A stretch of DNA of 64,000 nucleotides from NCBI RefSeq assembly GCF_030295765.1, contig NZ_AP027292.1:3844001-3908000 (forward strand), read 5' to 3'. The translations under genes and the position numbers were made by a program. This document shows positions 46,708 through 56,641 of this stretch, piece by piece (position 1 is the stretch's first letter; each line of letters begins with the position of its first letter). The notes under the pieces were generated by a model. The model was not told the DNA's origin, did no database searches, and saw only the letters and a program-made list of their open reading frames with translations. This stretch comes from Neptuniibacter halophilus. GTDB taxonomy: Bacteria > Pseudomonadota > Gammaproteobacteria > Pseudomonadales > Balneatricaceae.

Positions 46708-48312
46708 ATGTCTGTATCATCTAAATCAGCCCTGCTGTGCCTTATCACCAGCGTGGTCCTGAGCGGCTGTCAAAGTGTCGCTGAGAAACCGTCCAACTCT
46801 GATCCACGCGGGCCTGTTGCTCCACAGAGCCAATCCAGCATTACCCCGGACAAGACCGTCTCACAGTCTGCGACAAAGGCCCCCACTCAAGCCCGGCCGG
46901 TTGCCGACCTGTGGCAATTGACCCGGCAGAATATGAGCCTGCCATCGCACCTCGATCAGCCGCGGGTAAAGGCGCAACTTAACTGGTACAAAAAACACCC
47001 GGATTACATGGGTCGTGTCGTCAAGCGCGCAACACCTTACTACCACTATATCCTGAATGAGACACTTAAACGGGGCATGCCTGCGGAACTGGCCCTGCTG
47101 CCAATCGTTGAAAGCGCCTTTGATCCATTTGCCTATTCCCATGGCCGCGCGGCTGGCCCCTGGCAGTTCATTCCCTCCACCGGTAAACATTTTGGCCTGA
47201 CCCAGAACTGGTGGTATGACGGTCGCCGCGATATCACACGTTCCACTGACGCAGCACTGGATTATCTGCAGCAGTTAAATCGCCGTTTTGATGGCGACTG
47301 GCTGCTCGCTCTGGCAGCCTATAACGCCGGTGGCGGCAATGTATCACTGGCGATTAAACGCAATAAACGTAAAAATCTGGCCACCGATTACTGGTCTCTG
47401 AAGCTGCCTAAAGAGACCATGGCTTATGTGCCTAAGCTACTCGCGGTCTCCGAGCTATTCCGCAATGCCGGGCAATACGGGCTTAACCTGAACCCTCTGC
47501 CCGATCAGCCCTATTTCGCACAGGTCGATACCGGTAGCCAGATCGATATTGCCCAGGCAGCCAGCATGGCAGGGATCAGCACCAAGGAGATGTATCTGCT
47601 GAACCCCGGCTTTAACCGCTGGGCTACCGCACCCGAAGGCCCTCACTCCCTTCTGGTTCCCGTTGCGAAAGCGGAACAGTTTCGCTCAGCTCTCAGGGAA
47701 CTTCCGGTTGAATCACGCATAAAATGGGCACGCTATACGATTAAACCCGGCGACTCCCTGATCAGTATTGCGAAAAAGCACAACACCACCGTAGATCAGA
47801 TTCGCAACAGCAATAAGCTCCATGGCAATAGCATCCGGGCGGGTAAAACGCTGTTGATCGCTACCGCCAGCAAGCAGTCGAGTGAGTACGTCCTCAGCCA
47901 GCATCAGCGTCACGCTGATCGCCAGAAATCGATCGCCCGCAGCACCAACCGGACCGAGCAGTACCATCGGGTTAAGTCTGGCGAGAGTTTCTGGAGCATT
48001 GCCCGCAAATACAAAGTAGGCGTCCGTCAGCTCGCCCGCTGGAACAGCATGGCACCGGGTGACCCACTCAGCGTTGGCAAACGCCTGGTTATCTGGAGTC
48101 AACCGGCAACGCCTGCCCTGAACAGCGAAGAACGGCAGATTATCCGCAAAGTCGGTTATCGGGTGCGCAACGGGGATTCTCTCTATCGGATTGCCGACCG
48201 CTTTAATATCAATGTTGCAGATATTCAGCGCTGGAATAAGCTGGATAAATCAGTTTACCTGCAACCCGGCCAGCGCCTGACCCTGTACGTGGATGTCACC
48301 CGCTCGCCTTAA
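46708..48312 (+). CDS. mltD: Membrane-bound lytic murein transglycosylase D (SLT plus three LysM)
   Basis: 534 residues. A lipoprotein signal (LCLITSVVLSGC) is followed by an SLT domain with the catalytic Glu in LLPIVESAFDPFAYSHGRAAGPWQFIPSTGKHFGL and AYNAGGGNV. Three LysM repeats end the protein (YTIKPGDSLISIAKKHNTT, HRVKSGESFWSIARKYKVG, YRVRNGDSLYRIADRFNIN). MltD cuts peptidoglycan glycan strands with formation of anhydro ends at the outer membrane. The ATG at 46708 has GGAG four bases upstream; the frame opens earlier at 46672, but that part overlaps the promoter. Confidence 0.96.
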   Translation: MSVSSKSALLCLITSVVLSGCQSVAEKPSNSDPRGPVAPQSQSSITPDKTVSQSATKAPTQARPVADLWQLTRQNMSLPSHLDQPRVKAQLNWYKKHPDYMGRVVKRATPYYHYILNETLKRGMPAELALLPIVESAFDPFAYSHGRAAGPWQFIPSTGKHFGLTQNWWYDGRRDITRSTDAALDYLQQLNRRFDGDWLLALAAYNAGGGNVSLAIKRNKRKNLATDYWSLKLPKETMAYVPKLLAVSELFRNAGQYGLNLNPLPDQPYFAQVDTGSQIDIAQAASMAGISTKEMYLLNPGFNRWATAPEGPHSLLVPVAKAEQFRSALRELPVESRIKWARYTIKPGDSLISIAKKHNTTVDQIRNSNKLHGNSIRAGKTLLIATASKQSSEYVLSQHQRHADRQKSIARSTNRTEQYHRVKSGESFWSIARKYKVGVRQLARWNSMAPGDPLSVGKRLVIWSQPATPALNSEERQIIRKVGYRVRNGDSLYRIADRFNINVADIQRWNKLDKSVYLQPGQRLTLYVDVTRSP

Positions 48313-48328
48313 CCTGTAGAGATTTAAG

Positions 48329-48577
48329 ATGGACGCTACCAGCATCTTCATTATCGTGATCGCCACCGCACTGGCGATCATCTTTAAGCTGGTTCTGTAT
48401 CGGCGGATACAGGGCTGGATGGATCGGGATCTGATAAAAGGACTGGCAGCAGACAATGAGGAAAAGCATGCCTTTCTCCTCGACCAGTATCAGCAATTAA
48501 AGGCTGCCGGGGTCCATCGTAAACATTACCACAGCCGCCTCACGGAGCTGGCGGCTGAATTTGAACAAAAACACTGA
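48329..48577 (+). CDS. Small single-helix membrane protein of unknown function
   Basis: 82 residues. One N-terminal membrane helix (about 4-24, SIFIIVIATALAIIFKLVLY) is followed by a charged helical tail (NEEKHAFLLDQYQQLKAAGVHRKHYHSRLTELAAEFEQKH). I do not recognise a named family. A GAGA-type ribosome-binding site lies in the 16 bp after mltD, so it may be co-transcribed with mltD and may act at the envelope; that is inference. Confidence 0.65.
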   Translation: MDATSIFIIVIATALAIIFKLVLYRRIQGWMDRDLIKGLAADNEEKHAFLLDQYQQLKAAGVHRKHYHSRLTELAAEFEQKH

Positions 48578-48648
48578 TTCATGGTCTCAGCTTGCAGCCG
48601 CCAGGTTCCTCCGATTGCCACTGGCGGCCAAGCCAACTCACTGATATA

Positions 48649-48667
48649 AATAGTGATAATCATCCGC
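48649..48667 (+). promoter_or_regulatory. Fur-box-like sequence upstream of yejA
   Basis: The site contains GATAATCAT and matches about 14 of 19 positions of the Fur consensus. It ends 20 nt before the yejA start. The match is by eye and the right arm is poor. Confidence 0.3.
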
Positions 48668-48687
48668 GCTGAGTAAGGAAAAGTATC

Positions 48688-50520
48688 TTGATTAGGGCCA
48701 TCCACCGGAATCGTAAGCGCCATTCGATACTCATCACTCTGTTTACCCTGTTCTGTTTCTGCGCTGCGTTCAGCCGTGCCGATGCAGTGCTTACCGGTCA
48801 CGGTATCGCCATGCACGGTGACATGAAGTACCCACCCGGCTTCAGCCATTTTGATTACGTCAATCCGCACGCCCCTAAAGGCGGCACTGTGGTGGAATGG
48901 GCTCAGGGCACGTTCGACAGTTTCAATGGTTTTATCGTCAAGGGGAACCCGGCTGACGGTCTTGGCCTGATCTACGACAGTTTGCTGGCCCGGGCGCACG
49001 ATGAACCCTTCACCCTGTATGGGCTGATCGCCGAAAGCGTTGAATACCCTGCTGACCGTAGCTGGATCATCTTTAATCTGCGCAAAGAAGCTCGTTTCAG
49101 TGACGGTCACCCGCTGACAGCAGATGATGTGGTTTTCAGTTTTGACCTACTGCGCAGCAAGGGCGCGCCTTTCTATCGCGCCTACTATGCCGATATAGAC
49201 ACCGTTGAAGCCCTGAACCCGCATCGGGTTCGCTTCAGCTTCAAAAACGCAACCAACCGCGAACTGGCCCTGATTGTCGGCGAAGTCTCTATTCTGCCCA
49301 AACACTACTGGCAGGAACGAGATTTTGAAAAACCCTCTCTGGATCGCCCGGTGGGCTCAGGCCCCTATCAGATAGATCAGTTTGATGCCGGACGCAGCAT
49401 CACCTACAAACGACGTGATGATTACTGGGCACAAGACCTGCCGGTACGGCGCGGTATCTATAATTTTGATTACCACCGTTTCGATTATTATCGGGACGAT
49501 ACGGTAGCCATGGAGGCCTTCAAGGCGGGCGAATACGATTTCCGTCAGGAAAACTCCTCTAAACGCTGGGCCACCAGCTATACCGGCACCGCCTTCGACG
49601 AAGGCCGGATCATCGTCAAACAACTGGAACACCAGAATCCTACCGGCATGCAGGCGTTTGTCCTGAATACCCGACGTGAACAATTCAGCGATCCGCGTGT
49701 TCGTCAGGCGCTGGCACTGGCGTTCGATTTTGAGTGGACCAACCGGAACATTTTCTATAACGCCTACACCCGCACCCACAGCTTTTTTTCTAACTCAGAG
49801 ATGGCAGCGACCGCCCTGCCCACCGAGAAAGAGTTACACATTCTCGAACCGATTCGCGATCAGGTACCAGCAGAGGTTTTCACCCGGGTTTACCGGGCGC
49901 CGGAAACCAACGGCGACGGCCGCATCTACAGCCAACTGCGTCAGGCCAAGCGTCTGCTACTTCAGGCTGGCTGGGAGTTCCGCGATGGTAAGCTGATCAA
50001 TCAGCAGAGCGGCAAACCGTTTAAAATAGAGATGCTGCTCTATTCACCGACTTTCGAACGGGTAGTGGCACCCTTTATCCGCAATCTGGAGCGTCTCGGC
50101 ATCGAATCCAGTATCCGCCTGATCGATGTATCTCAATATATCGGCCGGCTGCGTAAATTCGACTTTGATGTGATCGTCGGCGGCTTCGGTCAGTCCTCAT
50201 CACCGGGTAATGAACAACGCGATTACTGGCACTCTTCCGGTGCCGATGCTGAGGGCAGTCGTAATCTGATCGGCATCAAAAACCCCGCAGTAGACTATCT
50301 GGTAGAACAACTGATACAGGCCCCGGACCGGGAGCAACTGGTGCTGCGCACCCGGGCACTGGATCGCGTTTTGCAATGGAATCATTACGTTATTCCGCAA
50401 TACCATATCAATAAGTACCGGATCGCCTACTGGGATAAATTCGCCATGCCTGCCACCCGCCCTCTTTACGACCTGGGCTTTGCAACCTGGTGGGCGAAGG
50501 ATGAGGGAGCCAAACGCTGA
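48688..50520 (+). CDS. yejA: Oligopeptide ABC transporter substrate-binding protein YejA
   Basis: 610 residues, SBP_bac_5 family, with a signal peptide ([20 protein letters not shown]). Features of the YejA group are [62 protein letters not shown] and [26 protein letters not shown]. In enterobacteria YejABEF imports peptides including microcin C. The start is TTG at 48688 with AAGGA nine bases upstream; no other start upstream of the signal peptide exists. The stop overlaps yejB by one base. Confidence 0.93.
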   Translation: MIRAIHRNRKRHSILITLFTLFCFCAAFSRADAVLTGHGIAMHGDMKYPPGFSHFDYVNPHAPKGGTVVEWAQGTFDSFNGFIVKGNPADGLGLIYDSLLARAHDEPFTLYGLIAESVEYPADRSWIIFNLRKEARFSDGHPLTADDVVFSFDLLRSKGAPFYRAYYADIDTVEALNPHRVRFSFKNATNRELALIVGEVSILPKHYWQERDFEKPSLDRPVGSGPYQIDQFDAGRSITYKRRDDYWAQDLPVRRGIYNFDYHRFDYYRDDTVAMEAFKAGEYDFRQENSSKRWATSYTGTAFDEGRIIVKQLEHQNPTGMQAFVLNTRREQFSDPRVRQALALAFDFEWTNRNIFYNAYTRTHSFFSNSEMAATALPTEKELHILEPIRDQVPAEVFTRVYRAPETNGDGRIYSQLRQAKRLLLQAGWEFRDGKLINQQSGKPFKIEMLLYSPTFERVVAPFIRNLERLGIESSIRLIDVSQYIGRLRKFDFDVIVGGFGQSSSPGNEQRDYWHSSGADAEGSRNLIGIKNPAVDYLVEQLIQAPDREQLVLRTRALDRVLQWNHYVIPQYHINKYRIAYWDKFAMPATRPLYDLGFATWWAKDEGAKR

Positions 50521-51611
50521 TGGCCTCCTATATCCTGCGGCGATTGCTGCTGATCATTCCGACCCTGCTTGGCATACTGACCATTAATTTCATTATTATT
50601 CAGGCAGCTCCCGGCGGCCCGGTCGAACAGACGATCGCTCAGCTTGAGGGCCTCGATGTATCAGCCACCGCCCGGGTAAGCGGCAGTCAGAACGACTTGT
50701 CGGCACAAACCGGAGGCAGCAGCGAAGGCAGCTACCGCGGGGCGCGCGGACTGGACCCGGAAATTATTCGTGAAATTGAAGCCATGTATGGCTTCGACAA
50801 GCCCGCCTATGAACGCTTCTGGCTGATGCTGAAAAGCTACGCTCAGTTTGATTTCGGCAACAGCCTGTTCAGCGACAAGTCGGTGGTGGATCTGATTATC
50901 GAAAAACTCCCGGTCTCTATCTCGCTCGGGCTATGGGCTACGCTGATCACCTACGCGGTATCGATCCCACTGGGGATTCGCAAAGCAGTCCGGGACGGCA
51001 CCCCTTTCGATCTCTGGACCAGCAGCGCCATTATTATCGGTTATGCGATTCCCAACTTCCTGTTTGCCATCCTGCTGATCGTAATCTTCGCCGGCGGCAC
51101 CTGGCTTGACTGGTTCCCGCTGCGAGGCCTGACTTCGCCCGACTTCGACCAGCTCAGCCTGTGGGGCCAGATTAAGGATTATTTCTGGCATATCACCCTG
51201 CCGGTACTGGCGTCTGTTATCGGCAGCTTCGCCACACTGACCATGCTCACCAAAAACTCGTTTCTTGATGAGATCAACAAACAGTATGTACTGACCGCCC
51301 GGGCCAAGGGACTGAATGAAAATCAGGTACTCTACGGCCACGTGTTCCGTAATGCGATGCTGATCATTATCGCCGGCATGCCAGCCGCGCTGATCTCGAT
51401 CTTTTTTACCGGCTCAATGCTGATTGAGGTCATCTTCTCACTGGATGGTATCGGCCTGCTTGGCTACGAGGCCGTGATCAACCGTGATTACCCGGTCATA
51501 TTCGGCACCTTATACATTTTCACCCTGATCGGACTGCTGTTAAAACTGATCAGCGATATCACCTATGTACTGGTTGATCCACGCATCGACTTTGAAAGCA
51601 GGGAGCAATAA
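50520..51611 (+). CDS. yejB: Oligopeptide ABC transporter permease YejB
   Basis: 363 residues with about six membrane helices. The N-terminus [41 protein letters not shown] and the permease loop region [31 protein letters not shown] are typical of DppB/YejB proteins; the long polar insert after the first helix is specific for YejB. It overlaps yejA and yejE by one base each. Confidence 0.95.
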   Translation: MASYILRRLLLIIPTLLGILTINFIIIQAAPGGPVEQTIAQLEGLDVSATARVSGSQNDLSAQTGGSSEGSYRGARGLDPEIIREIEAMYGFDKPAYERFWLMLKSYAQFDFGNSLFSDKSVVDLIIEKLPVSISLGLWATLITYAVSIPLGIRKAVRDGTPFDLWTSSAIIIGYAIPNFLFAILLIVIFAGGTWLDWFPLRGLTSPDFDQLSLWGQIKDYFWHITLPVLASVIGSFATLTMLTKNSFLDEINKQYVLTARAKGLNENQVLYGHVFRNAMLIIIAGMPAALISIFFTGSMLIEVIFSLDGIGLLGYEAVINRDYPVIFGTLYIFTLIGLLLKLISDITYVLVDPRIDFESREQ

Positions 51612-52657
51612 TGCTGGGAGTATTAAGCCGTCGCTGCAGCCCGCTTAATCAGCGTCGTATTGAAAATTTCCGCAATAACCGCCGCGGCTACTGGTCTCTC
51701 TGGATCTTCCTCAGCCTGTTTCTTCTGTCCCTGTTTGCCGAGCTTCTGGCGAATGACCGGCCACTGGTGGTCAGCTATCAGGGCGATCTCTACTTCCCGG
51801 TCGCGGCAGAGTACACTGAACGCACCTTTGGGGGCGAGTTTGCGAGCCCCGCCGATTATAAAGACCCCTATATTCAGGATCTGATCAAGCAACAGGGTAA
51901 TGGCTGGATTCTCTGGCCCCCCATTCGCTACCGCTATGACACCATCAATTATGACCTGCCGGTACCTGCCCCCTCTCCGCCAAGCTGGGATAATCCGCTG
52001 GGCACCGATGATCAGGCTCGCGATGTACTGGCCCGGGTCATTTATGGCTTCCGTATCTCCGTGCTGTTTGCGGTGGTGCTGACCCTGGCCAGCTCCGTTA
52101 TCGGGGTCATTGCCGGTGCGGTGCAGGGTTATTACGGCGGCAAAGTAGACCTCTTCTTCCAGCGCTTTATCGAAATCTGGTCCGGCCTGCCGGTTCTGTT
52201 TCTGCTGATTATTCTGGCCAGCATCGTCGAACCTAACTTCTGGTGGTTGCTGGGGATTATGCTGCTGTTTTCCTGGATGCAGCTGGTTGATGTAGTCCGT
52301 GCTGAGTTTCTTCGCGGCCGTAATCTGGAATATGTCCGTGCCGCACGAGCACTGGGCCTGAGCAACCGGATGATCATGTTTCGCCATATTCTGCCCAACG
52401 CCATGGTGGCGACCCTGACCTTTATGCCATTCATCTTTAACGGTTCGGTGGTCACGCTGACCGCACTGGACTTCCTTGGTTTCGGACTGCCACCGGGCAG
52501 CCCTTCGCTGGGTGAACTGGTTGCGCAGGGCAAAACCAACCTGCACGCTCCCTGGCTGGGCGTCACTGCCTTTATGACCCTGTCGGTTATGCTGACCCTG
52601 CTGATCTTTATCGGCGAAGCGGTACGCGACGCATTTGACCCAAGGAAAGTAGCATGA
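51611..52657 (+). CDS. yejE: Oligopeptide ABC transporter permease YejE
   Basis: 348 residues. A first membrane helix (WSLWIFLSLFLLSLFAELLA) precedes a large periplasmic loop characteristic of YejE, then NPLGTDDQARDVLARVIYGFRISVLFAVVL, and the EAA loop VRAARALGLSNRMIMFRHILPNAM. It pairs with YejB to form the channel. It overlaps yejF in ATGA. Confidence 0.95.
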   Translation: MLGVLSRRCSPLNQRRIENFRNNRRGYWSLWIFLSLFLLSLFAELLANDRPLVVSYQGDLYFPVAAEYTERTFGGEFASPADYKDPYIQDLIKQQGNGWILWPPIRYRYDTINYDLPVPAPSPPSWDNPLGTDDQARDVLARVIYGFRISVLFAVVLTLASSVIGVIAGAVQGYYGGKVDLFFQRFIEIWSGLPVLFLLIILASIVEPNFWWLLGIMLLFSWMQLVDVVRAEFLRGRNLEYVRAARALGLSNRMIMFRHILPNAMVATLTFMPFIFNGSVVTLTALDFLGFGLPPGSPSLGELVAQGKTNLHAPWLGVTAFMTLSVMLTLLIFIGEAVRDAFDPRKVA

Positions 52658-54267
52658 ACGATACCCTGTTAAGTGTGCGCAACCTTTCAGTCCGCTTTAA
52701 TCAGGCTGACAACCACGCCGTAGATGCGGTCAGACAGGTCAGCTTCGATATCCGCAGAGGTGAGACTCTGGCGCTGGTAGGCGAATCAGGCTCCGGTAAA
52801 TCCGTATCCGCCATGTCGATTCTGAAGTTGCTGCCTTACCCCAAAGCCAGCCACCCGACAGGCGAAATACTTTATCAGGGAGAAGATCTGCTGCGCTTAA
52901 ATGAAGTGCAGATGCAGCAGTTGCGTGGCAATAAGATCAGCGTCATTTTTCAGGAACCAATGACCTCGCTTAACCCACTGCATACCATCGCCAAACAGAT
53001 CGGTGAAAACCTGCGCATCCATCAGGGTATGAACCCGAAACAGAGCCGCACCCGGATTATTGAACTGCTCAGTCTGGTCGGAATTCCTGAACCGGAGAAA
53101 CGGCTCAACAGCTATCCTCACGAACTCTCTGGCGGGCAGCGTCAGCGCGTAATGATCGCCATGGCGCTGGCCAATGATCCTGAGCTGCTGATCGCTGATG
53201 AACCGACTACCGCTCTGGACGTAACGATTCAGGAACAGATTCTGCAGCTACTACAGGAACTGCAGCAGAAACTCGGTATGGCAATTCTGCTGATTACGCA
53301 TGACCTGAATATCGTCCGCCGCTACGCTCACCGGGTCAGCGTTATGCATCAGGGGCAGCAGGTTGAATATGCTGACTGTCAGCAACTGTTTAATAATCCC
53401 GGCCATGCCTATACCCGCAAGCTGCTCGATGCCGAACCTTCCGGCAAACCTGCCAGCGTTGCCCGGCCCGATGAACCCCTGCTCCAGACAGAGGCAGTTA
53501 AAGTCTGGTTCCCGGTCAAACAGGGCCTGCTGCAGCGCGTTCGTGAGCATATAAAAGCGGTCAACCGGGTCGATCTGACCCTGAACCGCGGTGAAACTCT
53601 GGGCATAGTCGGTGAGTCAGGCTCCGGTAAAACCACCCTTGGTCTGGCCATTCTGAAACTGATCCGCAGTGAGGGTCAGATCCGCTTTTCCGGCACAGAG
53701 CTCAGCCAGCTCAATCAACAGGCAGTTAAACCTCTGCGCCGAAAAATGCAGATTGTGTTTCAGGACCCCTACGGCAGCCTCAGCCCCCGGATGTCAGTCT
53801 CAGAGATTATCGCCGAAGGGCTGCAGATCCATCAGTCTGAATCCACTGCAACCCACGAGCAGCAGATTATCGAGGTGCTTCAGGAAGTTGGGCTCGATCC
53901 CGAAAGTCGCCACCGCTACCCGCATGAGTTTTCCGGCGGCCAGCGCCAGCGTATTGCCATCGCCCGGGCACTGGTACTGAAGCCCGAACTGATCATACTC
54001 GATGAACCGACCTCTGCACTGGATCGGACCGTACAGAAACAGATCGTTGACCTGCTACGTAACCTGCAGCATAAATTCGGACTCAGCTACCTGTTTATCA
54101 GCCATGATCTGGCGGTAGTGAAAGCCCTCAGTCATAAGCTACTGGTTATGCGTCATGGTGATGTGATTGAGCAGGGAGATGCTGAACAGATCTTCGAGTC
54201 TCCGCAAAATCCTTATACACAGCGATTGCTGGATGCAGCGTTTCTGGCTGACAGCCATCACGATTAG
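52654..54267 (+). CDS. yejF: Oligopeptide ABC transporter ATP-binding protein YejF (two ABC domains)
   Basis: 537 residues containing two full ATPase domains. The first has GESGSGKSVS, LSGGQRQRVMIAMAL and LLIADEPTTALD; the second, from about residue 270, has GESGSGKTTLGLAIL, FSGGQRQRIAIARAL and LIILDEPTSALD. This single-chain double ATPase is normal for YejF. It ends the yejABEF operon. Confidence 0.95.
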   Translation: MNDTLLSVRNLSVRFNQADNHAVDAVRQVSFDIRRGETLALVGESGSGKSVSAMSILKLLPYPKASHPTGEILYQGEDLLRLNEVQMQQLRGNKISVIFQEPMTSLNPLHTIAKQIGENLRIHQGMNPKQSRTRIIELLSLVGIPEPEKRLNSYPHELSGGQRQRVMIAMALANDPELLIADEPTTALDVTIQEQILQLLQELQQKLGMAILLITHDLNIVRRYAHRVSVMHQGQQVEYADCQQLFNNPGHAYTRKLLDAEPSGKPASVARPDEPLLQTEAVKVWFPVKQGLLQRVREHIKAVNRVDLTLNRGETLGIVGESGSGKTTLGLAILKLIRSEGQIRFSGTELSQLNQQAVKPLRRKMQIVFQDPYGSLSPRMSVSEIIAEGLQIHQSESTATHEQQIIEVLQEVGLDPESRHRYPHEFSGGQRQRIAIARALVLKPELIILDEPTSALDRTVQKQIVDLLRNLQHKFGLSYLFISHDLAVVKALSHKLLVMRHGDVIEQGDAEQIFESPQNPYTQRLLDAAFLADSHHD

Positions 54268-54314
54268 CACAGCCTGATAACCGGACCGGCCAAACCCGCT
54301 GCACTAAGGCTGAA

Positions 54315-54962
54315 TCACTCTTTTTGCGGCCTTTGCTTGCTGACACTGTGCGAAATTTCAAACCAGTAGCAAGCCGCTGCCAGAGCGATTAATGCGTAAG
54401 CGAGCAACTCAATCCCCTCTTCGGAGAGATTTTTAACATCACGGACAAAGGCTTCCCCCATGACCGCAAGCCACAACTCCGACATGCCATAAAGGCGCGA
54501 AAAAACCAGGAGCAGTGACAGCCCGATGAGCAACACACTGAAGCTCCGGCAACTGATCAGCCACCGAATACTCTGGTAACTCAATTCTCGCTGCCTTAGC
54601 GCCAGCGCCAGAGCAACCAGCGCCACCAGCCAGGCGGGGTATTTCCAGAAACCATGAACGATCTGATCCAGCAGCGCATCCATCTCCCGGATCGCCAGAC
54701 AGATAAAAAAGGCAGCAAACAGATAACCTGCCCGGCGATACACCGGAAAACGCAGCGCTATTTTCAGAAACAGAACACAGGTAATCGCCAGAAACAGCAG
54801 TTGCAACTGCTCAATGAGAGAGCTCTCACCGGCCACCTCCCGGCTGGCAGCACTGTAATGGATGACACCGGCTACCGCAGCCAGATAGACACTAAGCCCA
54901 AAAAACCGGATCAGACCGGCGCGCAGCGAAAGGGGCTGCCCCTCTCTCTCAGACAGATTCAT
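54315..54962 (-). CDS. Integral membrane protein of unknown function
   Basis: 215 residues with about six hydrophobic segments (for example LSVYLAAVAGVIHYSA, LLFLAITCVLFLKIAL, LFAAFFICLAIREMD, WLVALVALALALR, SVLLIGLSLLLVFSRLY, LLAYALIALAAACYWFE). I do not recognise a family; an acidic REMDALLDQIVHGFWKYP segment lies between helices 3 and 4. It faces yejF and is upstream of ndh in divergent orientation. Its ATG overlaps the stop of a doubtful short upstream frame. Confidence 0.75.
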   Translation of the reverse strand: MNLSEREGQPLSLRAGLIRFFGLSVYLAAVAGVIHYSAASREVAGESSLIEQLQLLFLAITCVLFLKIALRFPVYRRAGYLFAAFFICLAIREMDALLDQIVHGFWKYPAWLVALVALALALRQRELSYQSIRWLISCRSFSVLLIGLSLLLVFSRLYGMSELWLAVMGEAFVRDVKNLSEEGIELLAYALIALAAACYWFEISHSVSKQRPQKE

Positions 54963-55051
54963 TCTCGTCTCACCACTTTATGCGTGATTAATACAATTTC
55001 CCTATTGTCGAGAACAACAGCGGCAGGTTGTGCCCTATCATCAACATTCAT
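54959..55051 (-). CDS. Doubtful small ORF coupled to the membrane-protein gene
   Basis: A frame of about 30 residues (MNVDDRAQPAAVVLDNREIVLITHK...) ends in an ATGA overlap with the membrane-protein gene. The frame is open further upstream to 55144. The overlap is the only support; there is no strong ribosome-binding site or family match. Confidence 0.2.
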   Translation of the reverse strand: MNVDDRAQPAAVVLDNREIVLITHKVVRRE

Positions 55052-55301
55052 CTGTAGCTTATTCCGAAGCCGCAATTCGTACAACACCCCCTGCGCCCCT
55101 CCGAACGTTTTTAGCGTTCCCACCAACAGCCCACTACTTACCACCCTGTCGGTTTTATTCCGTTCTCATTCTTTAGCGCCATTTCCCATGGTAGGTATTT
55201 ACATTTCCCAACGACAAGACCAAAGTATGAGCACTTAGAAAATATCGGTTTAATGCCCACCCCCAAGGCATTAACCCCATATTTTTTAAGGATTTAACAG
55301 C
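54963..55301. other. Intergenic region upstream of ndh
   Basis: 339 bp. Apart from the doubtful small ORF on the minus strand I see only the expected ndh leader; a ribosome-binding site AAGGA lies nine bases before the ndh ATG. No clear promoter pair was found. Confidence 0.5.
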
Positions 55302-56606
55302 ATGAAAAAAATTGAAAACCCACATCGCATCCTGGTGATCGGTGGTGGCGCAGGAGGACTGGAGCTGGTTACCCAACTGGGTCACCGCTATCGTAAAAAC
55401 CCTAATATCCAGGTCACACTGGTGGATCAGAAACGTTCCCATATCTGGAAACCTCTGTTACATGAGGTTGCCACAGGTACACTCGACCCCAGCACTGACG
55501 CAGTGGTTTACCCGGCCCATGCAGCCAAACATTATTATCAGTTCCAGCTTGGCTCTTTCTGCGGTCTGGATCAGGAGAAGCAGACCGTTACCCTGGCAGA
55601 GATCCTCGACGAAAACGGCGAACAGGTGCTTCCCGAACGTCATCTCGACTACGACACCCTGATTCTGGCGATTGGCAGCGTCAGCAACGATTTCAATACG
55701 CCGGGTGTTAAGGATAACTGCTTCTTTCTGGACACAGCCAGACAAGCGGATCGTTTCCATGACGCCCTGATCAATAACTTTCTGCGCACCAACCAGCAGG
55801 ACGAGGGTGTGCTGAAAATTGCCATTGTCGGTGGTGGCGCAACCGGAGTTGAACTGGCGGCAGAGCTTTACAATGTCACTACGATGCTGCACACCTACGG
55901 CCTGCGTAAGATGACGGCAAGCCAGCTCAAGGTCCAGCTCATAGAAGCCGGCCCGCGTATTCTGCCCGCACTGCCGGGACGAATTTCCGCTGCTGCACGT
56001 AAGGAACTGACCCATCTGGGCGTAGAAGTCTGCGAAAACACCATGATTAAGTCAGCGACCAGCGAAGGTTTTATCAACGCTGATGATCAACTGATGGAAG
56101 CGGATATGATGATCTGGGCTGCCGGCGTAAAGGCACCGGATTTCCTCGCCGATCTGTATAAATTCGAGCTGAACCGAAACAATCAGATTATGGTTAAGCC
56201 GTCTCTGCAGTGCAGCAACGATGAGAATATTTTTGTTATCGGCGATTGCTGTGCCTGTCAGCAGGCCGATGGTAGCTGGGTGCCTCCCCGTGCCCAGTCG
56301 GCCCACCAGATGGCTAGTCTGGTTAAGCAGAATATCGAGCTGCAGCTAAACAATAAGCCATTGAAATCATTCATCTATAAAGATCATGGCTCACTGGTTA
56401 ATCTTAGCCGATACAGTACCGTAGGCAGCCTGATGGGTAACCTGACAGGAAACAGTATGTTTATTGAAGGGAAAATTGCCCGGGTTGTTTACATCTCACT
56501 CTACCGGATGCATCAGATTGCGATTCACGGCTTCTTTAAAGCGATGATGGTGTATATCGCCGAGAAGGTCGGCAAGGTTGTCCGACCGAAAATGAAACTG
56601 CACTGA
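55302..56606 (+). CDS. ndh: Type II NADH:quinone oxidoreductase Ndh
   Basis: 434 residues. This membrane-attached flavoenzyme passes electrons from NADH to quinone without pumping ions. The FAD motif ILVIGGGAGGLELVTQLG is at the N-terminus, the NADH motif IAIVGGGATGVELAAELY near the middle, and the second FAD contact IFVIGDCCACQ near residue 310. The C-terminal amphipathic region (RMHQIAIHGFFKAMMVYIAEKVGK) probably binds the membrane. It offers an uncoupled alternative to the Na+-NQR in this genome. Confidence 0.96.
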   Translation: MKKIENPHRILVIGGGAGGLELVTQLGHRYRKNPNIQVTLVDQKRSHIWKPLLHEVATGTLDPSTDAVVYPAHAAKHYYQFQLGSFCGLDQEKQTVTLAEILDENGEQVLPERHLDYDTLILAIGSVSNDFNTPGVKDNCFFLDTARQADRFHDALINNFLRTNQQDEGVLKIAIVGGGATGVELAAELYNVTTMLHTYGLRKMTASQLKVQLIEAGPRILPALPGRISAAARKELTHLGVEVCENTMIKSATSEGFINADDQLMEADMMIWAAGVKAPDFLADLYKFELNRNNQIMVKPSLQCSNDENIFVIGDCCACQQADGSWVPPRAQSAHQMASLVKQNIELQLNNKPLKSFIYKDHGSLVNLSRYSTVGSLMGNLTGNSMFIEGKIARVVYISLYRMHQIAIHGFFKAMMVYIAEKVGKVVRPKMKLH

Positions 56607-56641
56607 GCTAACTGAGTTCCAACCGCCTCGATTCGGGGCGG

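Noticed and set aside
54654..55238. A 194-aa plus-strand frame across the membrane-protein gene and the ndh upstream region
   Set aside because: Hydrophilic, compositionally odd and without start signals; the minus-strand frame with regular membrane helices is the better gene.
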